Origin: Paraburkholderia silviterrae | GTDB lineage: Bacteria; Pseudomonadota; Gammaproteobacteria; Burkholderiales; Burkholderiaceae | NCBI RefSeq assembly: GCF_004353915.1 | Contig: NZ_SMRP01000022.1 | Location: 52,399-116,398 of the forward strand | DNA: 64,000 nt | Direction of reading: 5' to 3' | Part shown: positions 1 to 9,630 of the stretch, one piece after another | Numbering within the stretch: position 1 is the first letter of the stretch | How the letters are laid out: each line of letters opens with the position of its first letter | The notes under the pieces: model-generated | Databases searched by the model: none | What the model was told of the DNA's origin: nothing | The model's input: the letters and a program-made list of their open reading frames with translations, nothing else | Program-made: the position numbers and the translations under genes

Positions 1-422
1 TGCGTGGCGGCTTGCGCTTCGTTGCGCCAGGCTTGGGCGGCCACGCTGTGCGGCGGCGCGACAAAGATGGCTGCATGGCCGCCTTCACCCGCGCCGGCCT
101 CGAAGGCGAGCTCACCCACGCGGCGCTGCGTGTCGCTCATGCGCGCGAAATTGCGCATCGACCAGTCGGTTTGCAGCGTGAAGGCCTGGCGATAGGCGTC
201 GCTGCGGAATACGTCGAGCGATGCCGTGACGTAGAGCGCGAGATAGCGGCGCGCGCTGCCGTCATTGGCGAGAAAGCGGCGAGCGTGGCGAAAGCCCGGA
301 ATCGCGACGCGTTCCTGCATGTGCTCGCGGTCGTACCAGGCGTTGAAGTCGGCTTCGGTGTGCGGATCCGTGTCGGTCCAGATGCAAAGTTGGCCGGCCG
401 GGGCGCTCGTGGGATGGCTCAT
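1..422 (-). CDS. Small conserved protein, 3' end missing (DUF4286-like, ferredoxin-like fold)
   Basis: The reading frame starts at the ATG at 422-420 and runs leftward off the window, so only about 140 residues are visible and the C-terminus is missing. The N-terminus reads MSHPTSAPAGQLCIWTDTDP, followed by an FNAWYDREHMQERV segment. That W-Y-x-x-E-H pattern is typical of small dimeric alpha/beta barrel or EthD/DUF4286-like proteins that sit in catabolic operons. No catalytic residues can be assigned. It lies on the same strand as, and 104 bp downstream of, the LysR gene at 527-1573, so the two could be co-transcribed. Function is unknown; the family call is an inference from the visible part. 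Confidence 0.6.
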   Translation of the reverse strand, partial: MSHPTSAPAGQLCIWTDTDPHTEADFNAWYDREHMQERVAIPGFRHARRFLANDGSARRYLALYVTASLDVFRSDAYRQAFTLQTDWSMRNFARMSDTQRRVGELAFEAGAGEGGHAAIFVAPPHSVAAQAWRNEAQAAT

Positions 423-526
423 GGTTGATTTCCTGCGCTGTGAATTGAAATTCGGACAAGCGCAGTTTGGCGAGCGCACGGTGTTTCGGTCCAACAAGAA
501 ATAAAATACGCACCGACCAGGTTTTC

Positions 527-1573
527 TTATCGCTTGCGGTTGCCGGCGGCTTTCGTGGTCCGGGCGCCCTCAACGCCTTTCGCTGATTTCGTCGCGCTCG
601 TAGATTTCGTAGATTTCATGGATTTCGCGGCCCCCCGCGCAGCGTCGCCCGCCTCGCGCGCGGACAGGCCTTCGAGTTCCGGGCCGAGCGCCGCCACGAA
701 CGCGCGCGCCTGCTCCGTCGCTAATTCGGCAATGCGCGCGGGCAATGGGTGGCTCTGTAGCCGGTAGCTCGCCACGAGCGGCAGCGGCGCGAACGCGCTT
801 TCCACGTCCAGCACCTCGAGCGTGTGCTCGTGCAACTCGCGCTGGATGATGGCGGGCGGCAGGGCGGCAACCCCGAAGCCGTCCGATACGAGGCGGATCA
901 TCGCGGCCACCGAGCTGATGCAGTTGATGCGCACCGGGCGCTCCACGGCGCGCGCGAACGCGCGCTCGAGTGCGGTGTGCGGGCCCGAATGGCGCGAGAA
1001 GCTGAGGATGGGCAAGGCCGCGAGCTGGGCAAGGTCGACGCGCGTGCCCGCGAGTCCCAGCGAGGGGCTCGCGACCCAGCGCATGGGAAATTCGCACAAC
1101 GGATGGTTGACGAAGTCGCGCTCGGGCAGTGGGTCGGTTTGGAGGATCAGATCGACGGCGTCGGCGCGCAGCAATTGCACGAGATGGATCGTGGTGTCGC
1201 TCGTCACCTCGACTTCGAGATGCGGAAAGCGCTCGCGCACGCGCGCCATCAGCGCCGGAAACCAGCTATGCACGATCGACTCGATCACGCCGATGCGGAT
1301 CAGGCCCGCGTCGCCGCTCGCGTCTTCCACTTCGCGGCGCATTTCGTCGCCCAGCCGCACGATGCGCTCGGCGTAAGCCAGCATCTTGCGGCCCGCGGGC
1401 GTGAGCGTGGCCGAGCGCGAGTTGCGGTCGAACAGGCGCACGCCGAAGGTTTCCTCGAGCGAGGCGATGCGGCTCGATACGGCGGCCTGGGTCGTGTGCA
1501 GCTTCTCGGCGGTGAGGCGGAAGTTCTGCAGGCGTGCGAGCCAGATGAAGGTCTCGAGAAACCGGATGTTCAT
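527..1573 (-). CDS. LysR-family transcriptional regulator with Lys/Ser/Thr-rich tail
   Basis: 348 residues from the ATG at 1573, which begins MNIRFLETFIWLARLQNFRL; the frame is open 11 codons further upstream but LysR proteins normally begin close to this point. Residues 1-60 are the winged helix-turn-helix (TAEKLHTTQAAVSSRIASLE, then LFDRNSRSATLTPAGR) and residues 90-300 the periplasmic-binding-like effector domain. The last 40 or so residues are odd: a lysine/serine/threonine-rich stretch with KSMKSTKST and TSATKSAKG repeats, absent from typical LysR proteins of about 300 residues, possibly an added non-specific DNA-binding tail. The gene is divergent from the transglycosylase, with a 20-bp palindrome between them. 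Effector and targets are unknown. Confidence 0.9.
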   Translation of the reverse strand: MNIRFLETFIWLARLQNFRLTAEKLHTTQAAVSSRIASLEETFGVRLFDRNSRSATLTPAGRKMLAYAERIVRLGDEMRREVEDASGDAGLIRIGVIESIVHSWFPALMARVRERFPHLEVEVTSDTTIHLVQLLRADAVDLILQTDPLPERDFVNHPLCEFPMRWVASPSLGLAGTRVDLAQLAALPILSFSRHSGPHTALERAFARAVERPVRINCISSVAAMIRLVSDGFGVAALPPAIIQRELHEHTLEVLDVESAFAPLPLVASYRLQSHPLPARIAELATEQARAFVAALGPELEGLSAREAGDAARGAAKSMKSTKSTSATKSAKGVEGARTTKAAGNRKR

Positions 1574-1691
1574 GGGTTTCGGCTGGGCTGTCGTGAGTAG
1601 TCGCAAGCGGCCATGATATCGCGCCCTTTATCCAGGAGATTCCCTGGTGTCCTTGACTTTTACCACGCTCAGCCACATCATCCTATATAAA

Positions 1692-1711
1692 ATCATTCTT
1701 ATAAGAATGAT
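1692..1711. promoter_or_regulatory. Perfect 20-bp palindrome in a divergent intergenic region
   Basis: ATCATTCTTATAAGAATGAT is identical to its own reverse complement over all 20 bases. It lies 119 bp upstream of the LysR start (1573) and 110 bp upstream of the transglycosylase start (1821), in an AT-rich patch inside otherwise GC-rich DNA. This is what an operator for a dimeric regulator, or an overlapping pair of promoters, looks like. The regulator that binds it is not known. Confidence 0.5.
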
Positions 1712-1820
1712 CGTAAGATGAATAATGTGGTTGTGAGGACACTATCTCGCCGAATGGCAGCAGTTTCTGAAGCTGGGAAATGCGCTCGGGGCGCGGTATG
1801 CATTGTCAGGAACATGGATC

Positions 1821-2423
1821 ATGTATGCGAAGCTGAAACGGGAACTTGGTGATTGGCCACGCGCCATGGCGTACCGCCTGAGCAGTATTATTCTCGCGGC
1901 GGCAATCGTGATCTTCGGATCGCAAGCGGGGCTGTGTTATGGCGCAGACGCGCCGGCCTGGACGACGCCCAATCACGCTGTCGACGTGCCGCAAGAAAGC
2001 GCGCCCACAGCCGAGGAAATCGCAAGTTTTGTGAATGCCCGCTTCCATATCGGCTTGCGCAACGCCCTGGAAATTGGTTACGCGGTGCTCAATGCGGCCA
2101 GGCGCTACACCATCTCGCCGTTGTTATTGCTTGCCGTGATCGCGGTCGAATCCAGTTTTGACCGATTCGCGGTCAGTGTGGTTGGCGCGAGAGGGCTTAT
2201 GCAAGTGCTGCCGTCCCAGCACAGGGACCTTGTCCTTCGCACATCCGATTTGAATGACGCGCGCACGAACGTCCGCATTGGCTCCGCCATTCTGCAGGAC
2301 TACATAAGAGCTTCGGATGGCAACCTCGACGACGCTTTATATCGCTATAGCGGCGGCGCCAAGGACTATGCGCGACGCGTGGTCGATCACATGAGCATGA
2401 TGAAAGCGCAATTCGGCTTGTAG
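1821..2423 (+). CDS. Lytic transglycosylase, SLT-domain protein
   Basis: 200 residues if the ATG at 1821 is used (an in-frame TTG at 1803 and ATG at 1866 are alternatives; an AGGA lies about 9 bases before 1821). A hydrophobic segment at residues 20-40 acts as signal peptide or anchor. The SLT signature is clear: catalytic Glu in AVIAVESSFDRFAVS, followed by GARGLMQVLPSQ and a later ALYRYSGG segment. The enzyme would cleave murein glycan strands in the periplasm with 1,6-anhydro product formation. At about 200 residues it is a small stand-alone member, such as those found as housekeeping muramidases or with secretion systems. No secretion genes are nearby. Confidence 0.85.
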   Translation: MYAKLKRELGDWPRAMAYRLSSIILAAAIVIFGSQAGLCYGADAPAWTTPNHAVDVPQESAPTAEEIASFVNARFHIGLRNALEIGYAVLNAARRYTISPLLLLAVIAVESSFDRFAVSVVGARGLMQVLPSQHRDLVLRTSDLNDARTNVRIGSAILQDYIRASDGNLDDALYRYSGGAKDYARRVVDHMSMMKAQFGL

Positions 2424-2576
2424 TCGATATCGCTACGCAAAAGACCCGGAAAACGATTGTGGCGTGGCACAGGCGCTTGCTTGCGCTGATGTGCCACCTG
2501 AAAGAATCGGCAAAGCCGCTCCAGTCTTGATAGAGCGGGCTGGGTGGAACCAGGCTGTCGATTTTGAGTGTGCGCG

Positions 2577-3722
2577 CTAGTGCCGGATCGACAGAATGTT
2601 TGCGTCCACGGCGTTGATATCCGTATAACCGCACAGTCCCATGGTGGTGTCGAGTTCGCTCGCGATGACGTCGAGGCTCTTGCTGACGCCTTCCTCTCCC
2701 ATTGCCGCCAATCCGTACAGAAACGCGCGCCCGATCATCGTGCCGCGGGCGCCGAGCGCCACCGCCTTCAGCACATCCTGTCCAGTTCGAATGCCGCCAT
2801 CGAGCCACACCTCGACGTGATTTCCCACGGCATCGACGACGGCTGGCAACGCCTTGATCGACGATAGCGCGCCGTCCAGTTGACGGCCTCCGTGATTGGA
2901 TACCACGATGACGTCCGCACCTGCCTTCGCCGCATGCAACGCATCGGTCGAATCGAGAATGCCCTTGACGATCAATTTCCCGCCCCAGCGTTTTCGCACC
3001 CACTCGACATCGGCCCAGCCAAGGGTCGGGTCGAACTGGTCGTTGGTCCACGAATTGAGAGAGGACATGTCGGTCACGCCGTCGACGTGGCCGACGATAT
3101 TGCCGAAGTGGCGACGCCGGGTACGCGCCATCTGCATGCACCAGCGCGGCTTGCTCGCTATGTTCAGCAGGTTCGGCAGCGTAAGGCGCGGCGGCGTAGA
3201 CAGACCATTCTTGATGTCTTTGTGGCGCTGGCCGCCGATCTGGAGATCCATCGTTAGCACCAGCGCGGTGCAACCAGCGGATTCGGCGCGGGCAATCAGA
3301 CGCTCCATGAACGCACGGTCGCGCATCATATAGAGCTGGAACCAGAACGGTCCCGGCACGTTTTGCGCGACGTCCTCAATCGAACAGATGCTCATCGTCG
3401 ACAATGTGAACGGCACGCCGAACCGTTGGGCAGCCCGTGCAGCCAGGATTTCTCCATCGGCCCGCATCATCCCGGTCAGGCCGGTCGGCGCCAGCGCGAC
3501 AGGCATCGCGACGCTGTGTCCTGCCATCGTCGTGCGCAGCGTGCGGTTTTCGATGTTGACGCCGACCCGCTGACGCAACCTGATTGCCTGAAAATCGGCT
3601 TCGTTGGCGTGATAGGTCGACTCGGTATAAGACCCGACGTCGACATAGTCGTAGAACATGCGGGGGATACGCCCTTTTGCGAGGGCGCGGAGATCTTCAA
3701 TACAGGTGATTGGGACGGGCAT
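2577..3722 (-). CDS. lldD: FMN-dependent alpha-hydroxy-acid dehydrogenase (L-lactate dehydrogenase type)
   Basis: 381 residues from the ATG at 3722 (MPVPITCIEDLRALAKGR); upstream in-frame codons overlap the neighbouring regulator and are not likely coding. The protein is a full-length FMN beta/alpha-barrel enzyme: N-terminal RIPRMFYDYVDVGS, FMN-binding ALAPTGLTGMM, LYMMRDR and the active-site block VVSNHGGRQLDGA, whose His acts as base and Arg binds the carboxylate, then a DGGIRTGQDVLKA phosphate-binding loop. It oxidises L-lactate or a related 2-hydroxy acid and passes electrons to the respiratory chain. The GcvA-like LysR gene is immediately upstream on the same strand and is a plausible regulator. 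The substrate could also be mandelate or glycolate. Confidence 0.85.
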   Translation of the reverse strand: MPVPITCIEDLRALAKGRIPRMFYDYVDVGSYTESTYHANEADFQAIRLRQRVGVNIENRTLRTTMAGHSVAMPVALAPTGLTGMMRADGEILAARAAQRFGVPFTLSTMSICSIEDVAQNVPGPFWFQLYMMRDRAFMERLIARAESAGCTALVLTMDLQIGGQRHKDIKNGLSTPPRLTLPNLLNIASKPRWCMQMARTRRRHFGNIVGHVDGVTDMSSLNSWTNDQFDPTLGWADVEWVRKRWGGKLIVKGILDSTDALHAAKAGADVIVVSNHGGRQLDGALSSIKALPAVVDAVGNHVEVWLDGGIRTGQDVLKAVALGARGTMIGRAFLYGLAAMGEEGVSKSLDVIASELDTTMGLCGYTDINAVDANILSIRH

Positions 3723-3784
3723 GGGGGCTCCAGAAGGTTGCACCGATGCTACCCATCCCCTTTGCCCTGGCGTCGGAAATGTTG

Positions 3785-4699
3785 TCAGATCCGGCGCGAA
3801 AGAAATTCCGATGCTTCCTGGACCGCCCGCTCGCAAACGCCGACGAGCCACCGGGCAAATGCCGCCGCGGCTCCTTGCGACGCATGCGGCATCAGGCAAT
3901 ACGGGGTGGCGGGGCACACGACGCCGGGAAACAAGGGAACGAGCGTATCGTTCGCGAGCCAGTGATGCGCCAGCGCCGGGCTGCCGAGCGCGACGCCCTG
4001 GCCGCTGGCCGCCGCCTCAAGAAGGAGTCCGAGGTCCATCAATTTCGGGCCGCGCGCCGGCTCCGGCCAGTCGAGGTTCGCGGCGCGGAACCAGGGCGTC
4101 CAGTGTTCTAGCGGGGTGCGCAACAATGGCATCGAGGCAAGGTCCGCAGGTTCGTGGACAGGCCCGAGTCGTTGCAGCAGCGCAGGTGCCGCCAACGGTG
4201 TGATGCAATCGAGCATCAGCACCATGCCGCCGATGCTGAGTGGGTCCCCGCCGCGAATCCAGAGGTCAGCATCGGACGCGGCTGTATCCGCGTTGGGTGC
4301 GGTTAGCACGATCTCGAGTTCCAGTTCAGGATGCGCTGCCGTGAATGTCGCGAGGCGCGGCATGATGATCTGTCGCGCGAATGTCGGAGGCGAGCAAACG
4401 CGCAGCCGTTCCTTCTGTTCGCGGTGTTTCCGATGCAGCGGCATCTCGGCGAGCAGGCGCAGCGGGCTGCGCAACTGATCCAGGTACTCTTTGCCAACCG
4501 GCGTCAACGTCAATGATTTTCCGCGGCGCACGAGCAGTTGCACGCCCAGCAGTTGCTCCACGGCGGCGACCCGCTTGGCGATGGCGCTGCCCGTCACACA
4601 AAGTTCGTCCGCCGCCCGTTCGAAAGTGCCGTGGCGCGCGGCTGCCTCGAAGGCGAGCAGCCCATCGAGAGACGGGAGATGGAGGCGGGGCGTGTTCAT
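3785..4699 (-). CDS. LysR-family regulator, GcvA-like
   Basis: 304 residues from the ATG at 4699, beginning MNTPRLHLPSLDGLLAFEAA. The N-terminal LPSLDGLLAFEAAARHGTF and ADELCVTGSAIAKRVAAVEQ pattern is that of the GcvA/AmpR branch of LysR regulators, followed by LTPVGKEYLDQLR. The effector domain fills residues 95-300. It lies 62 bp upstream of the lactate-type dehydrogenase on the same strand, so it may be in one transcript with it and control it. The first codon is directly followed upstream by an AT-rich promoter-like stretch. No effector can be named. Confidence 0.9.
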   Translation of the reverse strand: MNTPRLHLPSLDGLLAFEAAARHGTFERAADELCVTGSAIAKRVAAVEQLLGVQLLVRRGKSLTLTPVGKEYLDQLRSPLRLLAEMPLHRKHREQKERLRVCSPPTFARQIIMPRLATFTAAHPELELEIVLTAPNADTAASDADLWIRGGDPLSIGGMVLMLDCITPLAAPALLQRLGPVHEPADLASMPLLRTPLEHWTPWFRAANLDWPEPARGPKLMDLGLLLEAAASGQGVALGSPALAHHWLANDTLVPLFPGVVCPATPYCLMPHASQGAAAAFARWLVGVCERAVQEASEFLSRRI

Positions 4700-4873
4700 T
4701 CGGACATTTTAAATGCAATGTCCGTACAGCCTGGAACAGGGGGCATGGAAGGTAGAAAGCATGGAGATGCTTCCCTTCTGTCGTGCGCAAACAAGCTCAT
4801 CGAAGGCATTCATTTTTCCGGCGTGCACGTTCTTGCACGTTTACATTCTCGTTTGTGCGCGTTATCATGGGGC

Positions 4874-5656
4874 ATGACTGATGAAATCCCCATCGCCCGG
4901 CGCGAGCTGATCGCCAGCCGGCTCGCCGCCGGCCAGGCGGTCGTTGCGGCCACGCTGGCCGCCGAATTCGGCGTGTCCGAAGACGCCATCCGGCGCGATC
5001 TGCGCGCGCTTGCGGCGCAAGGGCAGTGCCGCCGCGTCTACGGCGGCGCGCTGCCCATAACGCCCGCTTCGGCCCCCATGGCTGCGCGCATGGACGAGGC
5101 CCGCGAACGTAAGGAGGCACTCGCACGTACCGGCGCCGCCCAGGTGCGCCGAGGCGAACTGCTTTTCCTCGACAGCGGCAGCACCAACCTCGCGCTTGCC
5201 GACGCACTTCCTGAGGACCACGAACTGACCGTGGCCACCAACTCCGTGGATATTGCCGCCGCGCTGCTCAGGCGCGGCGACGTCAGGCTCATCATGGTGG
5301 GCGGCGCCGTGGACCCGGTGGTGGGCGGCTGCGTCGATGCAGCCGCCGTGGCGAGCGTCCTGAACATGAATATCGACGCCTGCTTTCTGGGCGCCTGCGC
5401 GGTTTCGCCTCGTGAAGGCGTGAGCGCATTTGAATTCGCCGATGCGTCGTTCAAGCGCGCCGTGCTCGCCCGAAGCCGCCGCACGTTCATTCTCAGTACG
5501 ACTGACAAGCTCGGCGCGCAAGCGTCCCACCGCATTGCCGATCTCGACGCGCTCGAATGCGTGATCGTCGAGCACGATGCGCCGCGCGCGCAAATCACGG
5601 CCCTTTCGAAAGCCGGCACGACTGTGCTGCGGGCAGACCCTCCCGCAGGCCTCTGA
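4874..5656 (+). CDS. DeoR/GlpR-family transcriptional regulator
   Basis: 260 residues from the ATG at 4874 (MTDEIPIARRELIASRLAAG); the longer open frame upstream has no family resemblance. Residues 20-60 form the DeoR helix-turn-helix (VAATLAAEFGVSEDAIRRDLRAL, with QCRRVYGGAL), and residues 80-245 the DeoR C-terminal sugar-phosphate sensor, including LFLDSGSTNLALADAL and a later DKLGAQ segment. DeoR proteins usually repress sugar or sugar-phosphate genes and dissociate on binding a phosphorylated sugar. The MFS gene starts 41 bp downstream on the same strand, so it is the obvious candidate target or co-transcribed partner. Confidence 0.9.
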   Translation: MTDEIPIARRELIASRLAAGQAVVAATLAAEFGVSEDAIRRDLRALAAQGQCRRVYGGALPITPASAPMAARMDEARERKEALARTGAAQVRRGELLFLDSGSTNLALADALPEDHELTVATNSVDIAAALLRRGDVRLIMVGGAVDPVVGGCVDAAAVASVLNMNIDACFLGACAVSPREGVSAFEFADASFKRAVLARSRRTFILSTTDKLGAQASHRIADLDALECVIVEHDAPRAQITALSKAGTTVLRADPPAGL

Positions 5657-5697
5657 AGCCGGACTCGGCTTGCACCGCGACATTGGAGCAAACATCG

Positions 5698-6849
5698 ATG
5701 GAATTCGCCGATCGGCCCGCCACGCGTCTAGCGACCCGGCTGGCATTTCTCGTTGCCGGCTTCGGCATTGCGTGCTGGGCCCCGTTGGTGCCGTTCGCGC
5801 GGGAGCGACTCGCGGTCGACGATGCCACGCTCGGCCTGCTGCTGCTATGCATCGGCATGGGGTCGGTGTTCGCCATGCTGGCGACGGGGGCGCTCACCGC
5901 GCGCTACGGCAGCAGGCCCGTTATCGTTGCGGGCGGGATTGGCGTGGCGCTCGTTCTGCCGCTGCTCACGATTGCGGCCACGCCGCTCGCGCTCGGTCTC
6001 GCGCTCTTCGTGTTCGGCGCGTCGCTCGGCTCACTCGACGTCGCCATGAACGTCCATGCGGTCGAGGTGGAGCGCGCGGCAGGGCGCCCGCTCATGTCGG
6101 GCTTTCACGCGCTCTTCAGTGTGGGCGGGTTCGCGGGATCGATGTTCATGACCTTCCTGCTCTCGCTGCATCTCGGCGCATTCGAGAGCACCGTGCTGTG
6201 CTCCGCGCTCATGCTGGTTGCCATGTTCGTGGCGCGGCCGCGCCTGCTGCGCGCGGCGCAGGCGCAGCGCGGCCCGCTCTTCGTCACGCCGCGCGGCATC
6301 GTCCTGCTGATCGCGGGGCTCACCGGCATCACGTTTCTTGCCGAAGGCGCGCTGCTCGACTGGAGCGCGCTGCTGATCACCGGCAAGGGGATCGTGGCCG
6401 CGGCGCAAGGGGGCGTGGGCTACATGCTGTTCGCCATCGCGATGACGGCGGGGCGTCTGACCGGCGACGCCGTCACGGCGCGCATCGGCGACCGCGCCAC
6501 GCTGGTCTGGGGCGGCGTGGTGGCGGCGGGCGGCTTCGTGGTGCTGCTGGCCTCGCCGTTCGCCGCGCTGGCGCTGGCGGGTTTTCTGCTGATCGGGCTG
6601 GGCGCGTCGAATATCGTGCCCGTGCTGTTTCGCCGTGCGGGTGCGCAGCAGGTCATGCCCGCGGCGCTCGCGATTGCCGCGATCACGACAACGGGCTATG
6701 CGGGTATCCTCGTCGGGCCCGCGGGTGTGGGCTTCGTCGCCAAGGCGCTTGGCCTCGAGACGGCATTCTGGATGCTGCTCGGGCTGCTGTGCGTCGTGCC
6801 GTGCTGCGCGGCGCTGGTGACGGCGGCGCCGCAGCGCGGTGCGGGCTGA
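5698..6849 (+). CDS. MFS transporter, 12 membrane segments
   Basis: 383 residues from the ATG at 5698, preceded by GGAG about 10 bases upstream. The protein is hydrophobic throughout, with about 12 predicted helices, the GSVFAMLATGALTARYGSRP loop 2-3 motif of the major facilitator superfamily, and a second-half equivalent at MTAGRLTGDAVTARIGDR. It resembles the YbjJ/FucP-like branch of sugar or drug carriers found after DeoR-type regulators. It acts in the inner membrane; the substrate cannot be deduced. It is transcribed in the same direction as the DeoR gene, with a gap of 41 bp. Confidence 0.85.
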   Translation: MEFADRPATRLATRLAFLVAGFGIACWAPLVPFARERLAVDDATLGLLLLCIGMGSVFAMLATGALTARYGSRPVIVAGGIGVALVLPLLTIAATPLALGLALFVFGASLGSLDVAMNVHAVEVERAAGRPLMSGFHALFSVGGFAGSMFMTFLLSLHLGAFESTVLCSALMLVAMFVARPRLLRAAQAQRGPLFVTPRGIVLLIAGLTGITFLAEGALLDWSALLITGKGIVAAAQGGVGYMLFAIAMTAGRLTGDAVTARIGDRATLVWGGVVAAGGFVVLLASPFAALALAGFLLIGLGASNIVPVLFRRAGAQQVMPAALAIAAITTTGYAGILVGPAGVGFVAKALGLETAFWMLLGLLCVVPCCAALVTAAPQRGAG

Positions 6850-6915
6850 AGGGTGTCGCGATACATTTGCCGGCGTAGTGCCAGGCAATACTAAATAACG
6901 TGAAACGATAAAATA

Positions 6916-6943
6916 CGGCGCGGCGCCGTGTAGCGCCGCGCCG
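6916..6943 (-). terminator. Intrinsic terminator after the aldehyde dehydrogenase gene
   Basis: An 11-bp perfect GC stem (CGGCGCGGCGC with GCGCCGCGCCG) encloses a 6-base loop. Read on the minus strand it is followed by TATTTTATCG, a short T-rich run, so it is oriented to end the transcript of the aldehyde dehydrogenase gene, whose stop codon is 6 bases away. It may also limit read-through from the convergent MFS gene. Confidence 0.7.
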
Positions 6944-6948
6944 CCGCT

Positions 6949-8472
<1,524 letters not shown>

Positions 8473-8491
8473 CGTGGTGGTCTCCCCGGTT

Positions 8492-9442
8492 TTAGCGGTA
8501 CGCCACGCCGGGCATGACGCAGAGCATTTCGTACGCGAGATTCGCGCCCACGAGCGCGGTCGTGCCGGCCTGGTCGTAAGGCGGCGAGACTTCGACGAGA
8601 TCGGCGCCCACCAGATTGAGGCCCTTCATGCCGCGAATGATTTCGAGGCCCTGCTGCACGGTGAGACCGCCCACTTCGGGCGTGCCGGTGCCGGGCGCGA
8701 ACGCGGGGTCGAGCCCGTCGATGTCGAAGCTCAGGTACACGGGGGTGTCGCCCACTCGCGCGCGCACTTCTTCCATGAGCGGCGCGAGCGACTTGTTCCA
8801 GCAGGCTTCGGCCTGCACCACGGTGAAGCCCTGCTTGCGGCACCAGTCGAAATCCTCGGCGTGATAGCCGGTGCCGCGCAGGCCGATCTGCGTGACCTTA
8901 TCGCACTGGAGCAGGCCGTCTTCCACCGCGCGGCGGAACGGCGTGCCGTGCGCGATCTTCTCGCCGAACATCGTGTCGTTCACGTCGGCGTGCGCGTCCA
9001 CGTGCACCACGGCCACCTTGCCGTACTTCTTGTGCAGCGCGCGCAGGATCGGCCATGCGATCGTGTGATCGCCGCCCAGCGTGATCGGCCGGCAGCCGTT
9101 CGCGACGATCTCGTCGTAGGCCTCTTCGATCAGTCGGATCGAGTCCTTGAGGTTATAGGGGTTGGTCGCGACGTCGCCGATATCGGCCACTTGCAGCGAA
9201 TCGAACGGCGCCGCGCGCGTCGCCATGTTGTACGGGCGCAGCAGCACCGATTCCGAGCGGATCTGGCGCGGGCCGAAGCGCGCGCCCGAGCGGTTCGACG
9301 TGCCGATATCGAGCGGCACGCCCACGAAGCAGGCGTCGAGGCCTTCCGTGGTGGCCGCGTGCGGCAGGCGCATCATGGTGGCGATGCCGCCGAAGCGCGG
9401 CATGTCGTTGCCGCCGAGCGGCTGGTTGAATTCGCGTTGCAT
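8492..9442 (-). CDS. gbuA: Guanidinobutyrase (ureohydrolase family)
   Basis: 316 residues from the ATG at 9442. The N-terminus QPLGGNDMPRFGGIATMMR and the RPYNMAT segment closely match the guanidinobutyrase GbuA of pseudomonads as I remember it. The binuclear manganese site is intact: GGDHT (123-127), VDAHADVND (148-156) and SFDIDGLDP (238-246). The enzyme would hydrolyse 4-guanidinobutyrate to 4-aminobutyrate and urea in the cytoplasm, feeding arginine or agmatine-derived carbon into the GABA shunt. It is the promoter-proximal gene of a two-gene operon with the aldehyde dehydrogenase. Agmatinase or guanidinopropionase activity cannot be excluded from sequence alone. Confidence 0.88.
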   Translation of the reverse strand: MQREFNQPLGGNDMPRFGGIATMMRLPHAATTEGLDACFVGVPLDIGTSNRSGARFGPRQIRSESVLLRPYNMATRAAPFDSLQVADIGDVATNPYNLKDSIRLIEEAYDEIVANGCRPITLGGDHTIAWPILRALHKKYGKVAVVHVDAHADVNDTMFGEKIAHGTPFRRAVEDGLLQCDKVTQIGLRGTGYHAEDFDWCRKQGFTVVQAEACWNKSLAPLMEEVRARVGDTPVYLSFDIDGLDPAFAPGTGTPEVGGLTVQQGLEIIRGMKGLNLVGADLVEVSPPYDQAGTTALVGANLAYEMLCVMPGVAYR

Positions 9443-9630
9443 GGACCGTGTCTCCGATTGTGGGTGATGCGACCGGATGATGGTAGGCGAGCCGCAGCCC
9501 GTGTAAATAATGAAATTCAGATGTTCACATCGAAGCCAGTCAATGTGAGCGAGGCATTACGCCGGTTAGGGGGCAAGGTATTGGGGAGAGCGGCGGCGCG
9601 CGCGAGCGCGCTGCGCCATGGCAGCCGGTG

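Noticed and set aside
4538..4873. Long N-terminal extension of the DeoR regulator (112 extra codons)
   Set aside because: The DeoR helix-turn-helix begins only after 4874 in this family; the extension overlaps the divergent LysR gene and its promoter.
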